Shown in pieces: positions 1 to 6,427 of a stretch of DNA of 6,775 nucleotides. Location of the stretch: NCBI GenBank assembly GCA_008363265.1, contig RHKR01000229.1, positions 1 to 6,775 of the forward strand, written 5' to 3'. The notes beneath the pieces were generated by a model, which worked only from the letters and a program-made list of their open reading frames with translations, searched no databases and had not been told where the DNA came from. Every line of letters starts with the position of its first letter. The stretch's first letter is position 1. The stretch is from Chlorobiota bacterium (GTDB lineage: Bacteria; Bacteroidota; Ignavibacteria; Ignavibacteriales; Ignavibacteriaceae). Made by a program: the position numbers and the translations under genes.

Positions 1-1283
1 TCGAGGGTCAGAACATCCGCGAAATAATCCTCCAAAGTGGTTCTGTTGTTCGTCTGTTGATGTTCGATGATAAGGCGGATCGTGTTCCTCGGATCGATCG
101 AATACCGGAGATCGATCACCCCGGTGTAATTTTTGGTGTTCTCGTCCAGCTCCTCGTTGTAACCGAAAGCGAAGATGGTCTTGAATTTATCCGACCACTC
201 ATTGGCGTACTGCGCCGACACTTCCCTGTGCTTCACTCTTGGATCAAGGTTCTGATTGTAGATCCTCTGGATGTATGAAGTGTTGTCGAGCGTTTTCGTT
301 TCGGAATACTGGAGCAACAGTGAAGAGTGCTTTGTGAGATTCGCGTTGGCTTCGATCTGGAAGCCCTGCTCGTTGTCAGCATCGAGGGTGGAAGGATGCC
401 TGTTGAAGAGCTGATAGGTATAATCGCGTCTTGTTGCCGGTGGCTGGTTGTAGTTGACGGTCTGATCGAACGATCTGAAACCGAAGTTGTCGTAATATTT
501 GTATTCTCCCATAATGGAGAAAATATCGTAGTAGTAAGAAACCGAGCCGTAGAATCCCCGGCCGATAAAACTTTCTTTTCCGTTGAAGACCCCGCTCTGA
601 ATGTCGGGATTCTTCTTCAGACCATACTCAAAGTAACCGTCGAATGACCCGAGAGAGGTTTGCAGTCTCAGCGAGCCGATATCCGTGTTCGCCACACCGG
701 GTACATCCGGTTTGTTGGAGGCGAATGTAACACCACCGCGCAGCCATTTCAAACCGCGGTATTCGAGATCGGCAAGGTAAAGGATGTCTTTCCTGTCGTT
801 GTTCGAGTTGGCGGCGGAACCTGAGAGAGCTGTCATCTTGAAGTTGGCGTAGCCGGCACGGACGAGGACACCCTGCAGATTGTTGTCAAGCCTAAGACTA
901 CGGTCTTCATAACTTCTGAGTACCATTCCCCTTCCGACCAGGGCATAGAAGTTACCCGCGGTGAACTCGAAACTGCTTTTCTTGCTACCGAAATTCACAC
1001 TGAAATATTTGAAAGCGATATCCGAGTAATTTTCCTTCCCCCTGCTTATTGCGGGTGAGGGGTCGTTAGGTTTGAAGGTTTCGTAGCGCAAGCCCGCTGA
1101 AAAGTTGTCGTACCTGTAGTCAACATTCAGCCAATCCTCAAAGATCGATATCTTCTTTTCAAAGTCATATGAGGCTTTTGTCTGGTTCAGAATGCTCAGT
1201 CCTGCAGGGAGTTTGGGAGCCGGCAGGTCTTGCGCCAAAAGTGTAACCGCCGGAATCAGAAGAAGAAGTAAGGCTTTTTTCAT
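1..1283 (-). CDS. DUF6029 family outer-membrane protein (3' end outside window)
   Basis: The reading frame stays open from the start codon to the left edge (427 codons), so the C-terminus is missing. The N-terminus is a signal peptide (MKKALLLLLIPAVTLLAQ, cleavage after about residue 18). The mature part alternates short aromatic/polar stretches typical of outer-membrane beta-strands, for example YYYDIFSIMGEYKYY, and no cysteine is seen. The segment GRGMVLRSYEDR at about residues 117-128, followed by LDNNLQG, matches the conserved core of DUF6029 proteins of Bacteroidota/Ignavibacteria. The family's function is unknown to me; an outer-membrane barrel or surface role is inferred. The start at 1283 is preferred because GGAAGG at 1290-1295 lies 6 nt upstream; an in-frame ATG at 1286 is only 3 nt away from it. 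The start overlaps the tlpA-like stop (TGATG), so it is translationally coupled and last of the visible operon. Whether it ends in a T9SS sorting domain cannot be seen. Confidence 0.85.
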   Translation of the reverse strand, partial: MKKALLLLLIPAVTLLAQDLPAPKLPAGLSILNQTKASYDFEKKISIFEDWLNVDYRYDNFSAGLRYETFKPNDPSPAISRGKENYSDIAFKYFSVNFGSKKSSFEFTAGNFYALVGRGMVLRSYEDRSLRLDNNLQGVLVRAGYANFKMTALSGSAANSNNDRKDILYLADLEYRGLKWLRGGVTFASNKPDVPGVANTDIGSLRLQTSLGSFDGYFEYGLKKNPDIQSGVFNGKESFIGRGFYGSVSYYYDIFSIMGEYKYYDNFGFRSFDQTVNYNQPPATRRDYTYQLFNRHPSTLDADNEQGFQIEANANLTKHSSLLLQYSETKTLDNTSYIQRIYNQNLDPRVKHREVSAQYANEWSDKFKTIFAFGYNEELDENTKNYTGVIDLRYSIDPRNTIRLIIEHQQTNNRTTLEDYFADVLTL

Positions 1284-1774
1284 CATTTTCCTTCCAACAG
1301 AGCAGTTATTTTCTCCCTGAGTTGAATTTCGTCCCCGAGTTTGAAACCCGAGTGGGTATAAACGATTTCTCCTGCCGCGTTCAGCAGAACTGTATGTGGC
1401 ACATCCTTGGCGTAGAACGCGCGCGCGACATCACCGTTGGGATCCAACAGCACAGGTATCTCCATTCCCTTCGTCTTGGCGAAGGGCTCAACCTTGGCAG
1501 CGGTTTTCTCTCCGTCGACGGAAATGGCAAATATCTTAAGTCCCTTCCCCTTCAGATCAGCGTAGATCTTTTCGAGGTGGGGAAGTTCTTCAATGCACGG
1601 TTTACACCACGTTGCCCAGAAACTTAAAAGTACAGGTCCCGCGCCCGTGTTCTCACTCAGGGTAACCGGATCACCGTCGAGGTTCTCGAGACTGAAATCA
1701 GGAGCTTTCTTCCCCTCCTGGGCGAAGAGTGAAATTGAAATGAGCAGCAGAACAAATGGCAGATATCTTTTCAT
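1283..1774 (-). CDS. TlpA-family periplasmic thiol-disulfide oxidoreductase
   Basis: A complete 163-residue protein. Residues 1-19 form a Sec signal peptide ending LFAQ with no lipobox, so a soluble periplasmic location is likely. The mature protein is a single thioredoxin-fold domain of the TlpA/AhpC-TSA-like group: APDFSLENLDG (24-34), then the active site WCKPC (56-60) at the start of a helix followed by EELPHLEKIY, then the cis-proline loop VPHT (Pro126). Cys57 and Cys60 are the only cysteines. Proteins of this type reduce or exchange disulfides in exported proteins, including cytochrome c maturation. The WCxPC motif favours a reductase, but the substrate is not shown. A good GGAG Shine-Dalgarno (1780-1783) sits 5 nt before the ATG. 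The start overlaps the stop of the preceding T9SS cargo gene (TAATG) and the stop overlaps the DUF6029 start, implying co-translation. The context suggests a redox partner of the Omp28-like lipoprotein and the cargo protein rather than a cytochrome-biogenesis role; that is inference. Confidence 0.93.
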   Translation of the reverse strand: MKRYLPFVLLLISISLFAQEGKKAPDFSLENLDGDPVTLSENTGAGPVLLSFWATWCKPCIEELPHLEKIYADLKGKGLKIFAISVDGEKTAAKVEPFAKTKGMEIPVLLDPNGDVARAFYAKDVPHTVLLNAAGEIVYTHSGFKLGDEIQLREKITALLEGK

Positions 1775-2502
1775 TACTTCTCCAGGATCATCTTTTTGGT
1801 TGCGGAGTACTGACCTGAAACGAGCCGGTACATGTATACACCTGAAGGGAGTGGGGAGGCGTCAACCCTGAGGGTGTGAGTGCCGGCTTCAAAGTAACCG
1901 GTAGCAGCTTCCATCACCTTCTTCCCTGTTACATCGTAGAGAGCGAGCGACACATCACCTGCCTGCGGCAGAGTGAAAGCCACGGAGGTCGAGGGGTTGA
2001 AGGGGTTCGGGAAATTCTGACCGAGTGAGAATCCACCGGGCAGCACTTCATCTTCCACTGAGACAGGTGAAGTTCTTCCCGTCAGAGTGTGGGCGTATGA
2101 CTCTGCAGGATTCGCAAGGTTATGCGCCTCAACCACTACCGTCGCAGAACCATCCTGGGTCATGGTGAAGATGTGAACTGAGAAATCCCTTTCCTCACCC
2201 GGCTGCAGGGGCGAACTTCCAAAATCCACGGTTGTGGCGACACTGTCGACGAACGGGGCAAAACACCCTTCATCGAAACAGAGGGAGGAGGTCCAGTCAG
2301 GATGCGGCAAAACATCAACCGGTCTCAATATGTAAATTGTTTGAGGAGATGCCGAAATGTTCTTCAGTCGGAACTCAAAGATCAGTTCACTTCCGAGTGT
2401 GTCAGTGATCGTGGTGTGGTCCGGGACGAATTCAAATGTCTGGGGTTTCACCACCGTTGCAAAGGTGGCGAAAATGAGAAGAAGAAGTAAATGTTTTTTC
2501 AT
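1774..2502 (-). CDS. Small T9SS-secreted protein with C-terminal sorting domain
   Basis: Encodes 242 residues from the ATG at 2502. A signal peptide (MKKHLLLLLIFATFATVVKPQ) is followed by an immunoglobulin-like beta-rich region, residues about 22-145, with the hydrophobic pattern of a single beta-sandwich. Residues about 157-242 form a type IX secretion type A sorting domain: NFPNPFNPST at 163-172, LALYDVTGKKV, LPSGVYMYRLV and the terminal KKMILEK. The protein is expected to cross the outer membrane through T9SS and be released or surface-attached. Its only cysteines are Cys75 and Cys80 in LCFDEGC, a likely disulfide or metal site. The passenger region has no enzyme motif I recognise. Start choice: a GTG at 2511 overlaps the upstream stop (TAGTG) and would add MYH; neither start has a clear Shine-Dalgarno. 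ATG is preferred because it gives a standard MKK signal peptide and lies 8 nt past the stop, within reinitiation distance. It sits between two thioredoxin-like genes, which makes it a candidate client. Confidence 0.88.
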   Translation of the reverse strand: MKKHLLLLLIFATFATVVKPQTFEFVPDHTTITDTLGSELIFEFRLKNISASPQTIYILRPVDVLPHPDWTSSLCFDEGCFAPFVDSVATTVDFGSSPLQPGEERDFSVHIFTMTQDGSATVVVEAHNLANPAESYAHTLTGRTSPVSVEDEVLPGGFSLGQNFPNPFNPSTSVAFTLPQAGDVSLALYDVTGKKVMEAATGYFEAGTHTLRVDASPLPSGVYMYRLVSGQYSATKKMILEK

Positions 2503-2510
2503 ATGGTACA

Positions 2511-3503
2511 CTAATTGAGTGAGTATGCTGCCTGGTATATTTCCCTGGTTGTTTTGTGCTGCAGAAAAGCCACAACCTTGATCTTCGAGAGATCCCAGCC
2601 GTTGCCGGTCGCCATCGCGAAATCAAATGAGAGCTCCTGCCCCGATTGCTTGATCGTCGGGATTATACCGCCCGAGCCGGCGAAAAATCCTCTCACGACA
2701 TCATAAAAGACTGTTTCGCCGTTTGACCCCGGGGGAGTGGCGAAACTTGTTTCAGTCTGAAGGGCATAGACATTAAGAATAATATCATTGGTGTCAACTT
2801 GTGGCATTGAAAGGACATTTATCCTGACTTTGGCGTATATAACACCACCTGCAACCGAGTCACTCACATTCATTCTGAATTGCGCGGGCTTTGCGAGCTG
2901 CTGGTTAATGTACCCTTTTATTTGGCTAGAGTCGCTCGAAACAGGTTTTAACTGCCCATCAATGTATGTAGTTGGAGTTGAGAGTACATAATAAAGCTGA
3001 CCCCGTGCGTTGATCTGTGTTTTGTTAGCTTGATAAAATGGATCCTGCGGGGAAGGATAGTTCATGTGATACTTGATCACCAAAAGTTGGCTAGGGGTAT
3101 AAGTACCTGATTTTAATGATTGGATTATCCGGTTTGAAGTAACGCACGGTACACACGAAACATTGGCAAAATCTTCGAGCACCACCAGTTTCTGTTCCGT
3201 CACCGGAGCAAGATTGAAGACCTCTTCCGTGATCGCGTACCCGGGGACGGTCACACTTCTGGTCTCGGAGATAAAGCCATCCTTTTCGATCCTTACAGAA
3301 CGGATACCGGCCTTAACCGTAACCGTGTCAGGCAGCGTCTTCCCGGTGTTCACTCCGTCAACGAAAATGGCCGCCCCCTGAGGGGAACCGCTGACCACCA
3401 ATCCGCCAAAAATATCATTCTCCACATTCACGGGGGGTGATGTTTCACACCCCGCGAATATGAAAGCCAAAACCGCTAAAAGCGTTAATGCGCTGTTTCT
3501 CAA
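2511..3503 (-). CDS. PEGA-domain Omp28-related lipoprotein with thioredoxin-like CxxC
   Basis: A complete 330-residue protein. Residues 1-19 are a lipoprotein signal ending in the lipobox FAGC, with Cys19 the lipidated residue. Residues about 33-98 are a PEGA domain: GGLVVSGSPQGAAIFVDG, then TGKTLPDTVTV and GIRSVRIEKDGF. From about residue 104 comes an Omp28-related domain with a thioredoxin-like core: LVVLEDFANVSCVPC, with Cys117 and Cys120 as a CVPC pair, and a cis-proline loop TPTTYIDG (176-183). A beta-rich C-terminal part follows to residue 330. Apart from Cys19 the CVPC pair holds the only cysteines. Omp28-type proteins are envelope proteins of Bacteroidota; a thiol-disulfide role is inferred from the motif. 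The start is TTG: the frame has a stop five codons upstream (the amylase TAA), and the next Met is residue 147, after the signal and CVPC. A weak purine stretch AAGAGA precedes it. The gene follows the amylase by 15 bp and touches the next gene through TAGTG. Confidence 0.88.
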   Translation of the reverse strand: MRNSALTLLAVLAFIFAGCETSPPVNVENDIFGGLVVSGSPQGAAIFVDGVNTGKTLPDTVTVKAGIRSVRIEKDGFISETRSVTVPGYAITEEVFNLAPVTEQKLVVLEDFANVSCVPCVTSNRIIQSLKSGTYTPSQLLVIKYHMNYPSPQDPFYQANKTQINARGQLYYVLSTPTTYIDGQLKPVSSDSSQIKGYINQQLAKPAQFRMNVSDSVAGGVIYAKVRINVLSMPQVDTNDIILNVYALQTETSFATPPGSNGETVFYDVVRGFFAGSGGIIPTIKQSGQELSFDFAMATGNGWDLSKIKVVAFLQHKTTREIYQAAYSLN

Positions 3504-3518
3504 TGTATCTCTTGAAAG

Positions 3519-6320
3519 TTATTTTAATAAGATCATTTTCTTGCTTAGGACGGTCCCCTCAGAGACCAAACGGTAGAAATATATTCCGCTGGCAAGGCCG
3601 GCCGCGTCAAAATCGACACTGTATCTCCCTTGCCCCATCTCTTCGTTCACGAGAACTTTCACCAGCTCTCCAACCGAGTTGTAGACGGCAAGGTTTACCA
3701 TACCCGACGAAGGAACCGAGAAACTGATCTTCGTCGAAGGATTAAAAGGGTTTGGGAAGTTCTGATCGAGGTTGAACTCGGTCGGTACCGCGTTCTCATC
3801 CTTTTCTATGATCGAATTGGCAATTCCCGCCTCGGGAGTCGGTAACTTCTTTGTTGTATAGATCTTGAATTCACCAGGGAGCAGGGTAACCTGCATATTG
3901 ACGTCCGAAACGTTCATTGAATCACCTGAGAAGAAATCATACCATTTGCCGGTGTTCTGGAATCCGGGGTTGTAGCTTCCCTGAGTAACTCCGAAGTTAC
4001 CGGTTATAACCACATTCATACTGGCATGGTTGATCTTTACAGTTTTCAGCGCGTTTGACGCGTCTATCGAGAAGTCGGTACTGCTGAATGCATCGTAATT
4101 CTTCTTAAGCTTTATCAGTTCCGCCCATGTTTTGTACAGGTTAACACGGCGTGTATCCTGCCAGTATTCCCACTTAAGGGGCTTGGGATCGGTCTTGCAG
4201 GCATCAGTTCCGCAAGGGTAGAAGATCGAAAGATCGTATCCAAGTTCACCGAACTGCCAGATCATCTTCGGCCCGGGAACAGTAAAGAAGAACGCGCCCG
4301 CGAGCTTCTGTCTCGCGATCGCGGTTGACAGACTTTTAATGTTATAGCTGCCGCTTGAGTTACCGTACAGCAGGTTTTTGTACATTGTTCTCTCTTCATC
4401 ATGCGATTCCATATAGCCGACAAGCTTTGGCGAGCCCCAGCCTCTGTTCTTCCATGAAATGCCGCTGAAATTCGATTTATTATTGTCGTGCCATCCCATT
4501 GTGGCGTCGTTGTAATTAGAGTTGTGATTGCCCCAAAGCATCATACCCGCGTTCGCGAGAACAGTCTCTTCACCGTTGTCGGCAAAGTGCTCGAGGATCA
4601 CATATGAGGTCGGGTCAACCGACCAGATAACATTCGCCATTCTGTTCAGAAGGTTTATTCTCGACTGGTCGTACTGTCCCCACTGCCCAACGTTGCTTCC
4701 GCTATTGGTCTGGGTGAAACCTTTTGAAAGGTCGAACCTGAAACCGTCGAATTTGTATTCCTGAATCCAGAACTTGTTCACCCGGTCAACATAATCCTTT
4801 GTAGCCTGACTTTCGTGGTTGAAGTCGTATCCAACGTTGAACGGATGACGGGCAACCGGATTGAACCAGGGGCTGTTGGCCGCGGGGCGGTTGTTCGTCG
4901 CGTCCCAGTAAAGCATTACCATAGGATTAAGCCCGAACGCGTGGTTCAGAACCATATCAAGAACGACAGCGATGCCCCGCTTGTGGGCCTCGTCGATCAG
5001 TCTCTTGAGTTCATTTCTCGGTCCGTAATATTTGTTGTAACCCCAGCTGTTGTTCCCCTCAAACTCCATTATGGGCATCAGCTCTATACAGTTGATCCCG
5101 AGCCTTTGCAGGTACCCGAGGGTATCTATGATAGATTTGTATGTCTGTGTTGAAGTGAAATCCCTGATCAGGAGTTCGTAAACCACCAACTTCTCTTTTG
5201 GAGGTTTCTGGAAATTGGTCACTTGCCACTGGTATGGTGTCTGTCCCGGCTGCATGACTGATACTATGTTCGAGGTCTTGCCGACGGGATATGGAATAAG
5301 TCCGGGGTAGCGGACAGAGTCGATCCATTTGTCGTTCCATGGATCGAGCACTTTTTCAGAATAGGGATCACCGATCTTAATGGCATTATCCACCAGATAC
5401 TGGAAGCGGTATTCTTTACCCGGAGTCAGGCCGCTCAGACTTATCCAGTAGCGGTTGCCGTCGGGGGTTTTATAAAGCTCATGGGTGGGATCGATCTCCC
5501 ATTCGTTCATGTCACCGATCAGATAGACGAACTGCTTCTGCGGGGCATAAAGCACAAGCGTGGCCGAGGAGGATGTCGGGTAGTTGATTCCATCTTGAAC
5601 ACCGGCCGGGAGTGCCTGAACAGGTGTTGTACCTCTTACAACATAATAAGTTGAATCGTAACCCATGCCGCCTGTGCCCGAAATGGCAAGGGCTTTGATG
5701 CGTGTCTTCCCTATGGAAGAGGCGGTGAGCTGGTAAGTGATCGAGTCGTTGTTAACCGATGCCACTTCACTTCCGTTTATAAAAAGTTTCATCGTCTGTG
5801 TGCCGGGGGCTCCGATGGCGAGTACGGGTACCTGTGTGTTCTGCGCGATCAAACCTTCGGTTGCAGGCTGAAGTATCGCCGCTGTCTGACCCGGTTGTGC
5901 CAAAGGAAGGAAGATATCCCCGCCGTCAGCGGTCTTTCCGGTAAGTGTTCCCGTGGAATTTCTGAATACGAAAGCCAACTGAAGGATCGTCTCGTTTTCA
6001 GGGACACCATAGTACTGCCTTATTTTGAAAGCTATTTTCCACTTGGTTCCGCCGATGAATGTCAGCTGTGTTTCCGGGGTGTTCTGGCCCCAGTTCGTTT
6101 TCACGTAACGCCAGTCAGATGGACCGGTACTTTCCGTGGTGATCACTCCTGTATGGGCATAGATCGGGAAAGTGCTGATAAGACCGGCATTTCCCTTTGA
6201 GGCATCATAAATTATAACAATGGAATCGTTCGGAGTGGCGAAATAGGGCGTCCACTCCAGCTCTCCCTGAGCACGCACGAACGTGAACAGGATCATCAAA
6301 GCAAATAGTATCTTCTTCAT
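3519..6320 (-). CDS. Secreted GH13 alpha-amylase-family glycoside hydrolase with T9SS sorting domain
   Basis: 933 residues. Signal peptide 1-18 (ending VRAQ). Residues about 22-140 form a beta-sandwich of the type found at the N-terminus of Bacteroidota amylases (IYDASKGNAGL, YAHTGVITTEST, FVFRNSTG, GGDIF). About 145-230 is a second Ig-like domain. About 243-335 is a CBM48/E-set-like domain (VYLIGDMNEWE). The GH13 (beta/alpha)8 barrel spans about 375-745, with region I DMVLNH (455-460), region II DGFRFD with nucleophile Asp530 and Arg528, region III ILEHF with acid/base Glu577, and region IV ESHDEE with stabiliser Asp641; all three catalytic acids are present. A beta-rich C domain follows to about 825, then a linker and a T9SS type A sorting domain (NFPNPFNPST 854-863, ending KKMILLK). 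It should hydrolyse or rearrange alpha-glucans outside the cell; the subfamily and exact specificity cannot be fixed. Oddity: SWGYN is followed at once by KYYGP, lacking a usual loop. Cys703 and Cys708 may pair. ATG 6320 is preceded closely by AAGAAG. First gene of the five-gene block. Confidence 0.94.
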   Translation of the reverse strand: MKKILFALMILFTFVRAQGELEWTPYFATPNDSIVIIYDASKGNAGLISTFPIYAHTGVITTESTGPSDWRYVKTNWGQNTPETQLTFIGGTKWKIAFKIRQYYGVPENETILQLAFVFRNSTGTLTGKTADGGDIFLPLAQPGQTAAILQPATEGLIAQNTQVPVLAIGAPGTQTMKLFINGSEVASVNNDSITYQLTASSIGKTRIKALAISGTGGMGYDSTYYVVRGTTPVQALPAGVQDGINYPTSSSATLVLYAPQKQFVYLIGDMNEWEIDPTHELYKTPDGNRYWISLSGLTPGKEYRFQYLVDNAIKIGDPYSEKVLDPWNDKWIDSVRYPGLIPYPVGKTSNIVSVMQPGQTPYQWQVTNFQKPPKEKLVVYELLIRDFTSTQTYKSIIDTLGYLQRLGINCIELMPIMEFEGNNSWGYNKYYGPRNELKRLIDEAHKRGIAVVLDMVLNHAFGLNPMVMLYWDATNNRPAANSPWFNPVARHPFNVGYDFNHESQATKDYVDRVNKFWIQEYKFDGFRFDLSKGFTQTNSGSNVGQWGQYDQSRINLLNRMANVIWSVDPTSYVILEHFADNGEETVLANAGMMLWGNHNSNYNDATMGWHDNNKSNFSGISWKNRGWGSPKLVGYMESHDEERTMYKNLLYGNSSGSYNIKSLSTAIARQKLAGAFFFTVPGPKMIWQFGELGYDLSIFYPCGTDACKTDPKPLKWEYWQDTRRVNLYKTWAELIKLKKNYDAFSSTDFSIDASNALKTVKINHASMNVVITGNFGVTQGSYNPGFQNTGKWYDFFSGDSMNVSDVNMQVTLLPGEFKIYTTKKLPTPEAGIANSIIEKDENAVPTEFNLDQNFPNPFNPSTKISFSVPSSGMVNLAVYNSVGELVKVLVNEEMGQGRYSVDFDAAGLASGIYFYRLVSEGTVLSKKMILLK

Positions 6321-6427
6321 ATCTTCTTGGTTGTTTACTTGTTAAAAGCTTTTTTAGTGTAGAGTGTGGAGTGTATAGTGTGGAGCTAACGAAAATGACT
6401 CTACACTCTACACCCTACACTCCTCAA
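6321..6427 (-). promoter_or_regulatory. Intergenic leader of the amylase operon, no recognisable promoter box
   Basis: This 107-bp spacer must contain the promoter if the five-gene block is transcribed independently of yjbQ. Reading the minus strand I find no Bacteroidota-type TAnnTTTG box with an upstream TTTG, and only a weak TATACA (6372-6377) without a convincing -35 partner. The spacer holds the heptamer inverted repeat, a perfect 10-bp palindrome AAAAGCTTTT (6344-6353), and an A-rich stretch with AAGAAG just before the amylase ATG. The promoter call rests on position only. Confidence 0.3.
6356..6421. repeat. Imperfect inverted repeat made of tandem 7-bp units (possible transcription terminator)
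   Basis: Left arm 6356-6380 reads as consecutive heptamers AGTGTAG, AGTGTGG, AGTGTAT, with a fourth AGTGTGG running to 6383. Right arm 6397-6421 holds the complementary heptamers CTCTACA, CTCTACA, CCCTACA. Aligned end to end, 21 of 25 positions pair, with one of the four exceptions a G-T wobble. Shifting inward (6365-6386 with 6399-6420) pairs 18 of 22, with two of the four exceptions wobbles and a 12-nt loop, so two hairpin registers are possible. It lies after the yjbQ stop and 35 bp before the amylase start on the minus strand. That position fits a terminator or processing hairpin for yjbQ, or a barrier/leader for the amylase operon. There is no proper T-run directly after it, so a canonical intrinsic terminator is not established. 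Confidence 0.8.

Noticed and set aside
57..647. Plus-strand open frames of 73 and 106 codons (57-278 and 327-647)
   Set aside because: They lie antisense inside the DUF6029 gene, have no recognisable domain, and the minus-strand frame carries family motifs and a signal peptide.
2432..2626. 64-codon minus-strand frame across the lipoprotein/cargo junction
   Set aside because: It is an alternative frame over two well-supported genes, with no signal or motif of its own.
3501..3521. Stop-codon readthrough fusing the amylase to the lipoprotein
   Set aside because: The frames do match, but the amylase already ends in a complete T9SS sorting domain and the lipoprotein begins with its own lipobox signal, so two separate proteins are far more likely.
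4815..5340. Open frames of 112 codons (+, 4815-5153) and 93 codons (-, 5059-5340) inside the amylase gene
   Set aside because: Both overlap the catalytic GH13 coding sequence in other frames and show no domain or ribosome site.
6344..6355. AAAAGCTTTT palindrome as an intrinsic terminator
   Set aside because: The stem is A/T-rich and too short, has no loop, and sits just before the amylase start.
6356..6421. CRISPR-like array
   Set aside because: The units are 7 bp, contiguous and without unique spacers; they are a tandem/inverted repeat.
6321..6427. TPP riboswitch, suggested by the thiamine-linked label of YjbQ
   Set aside because: The spacer is downstream of yjbQ, is short, is mostly the heptamer repeat, and shows no thi-box-like conserved sequence.
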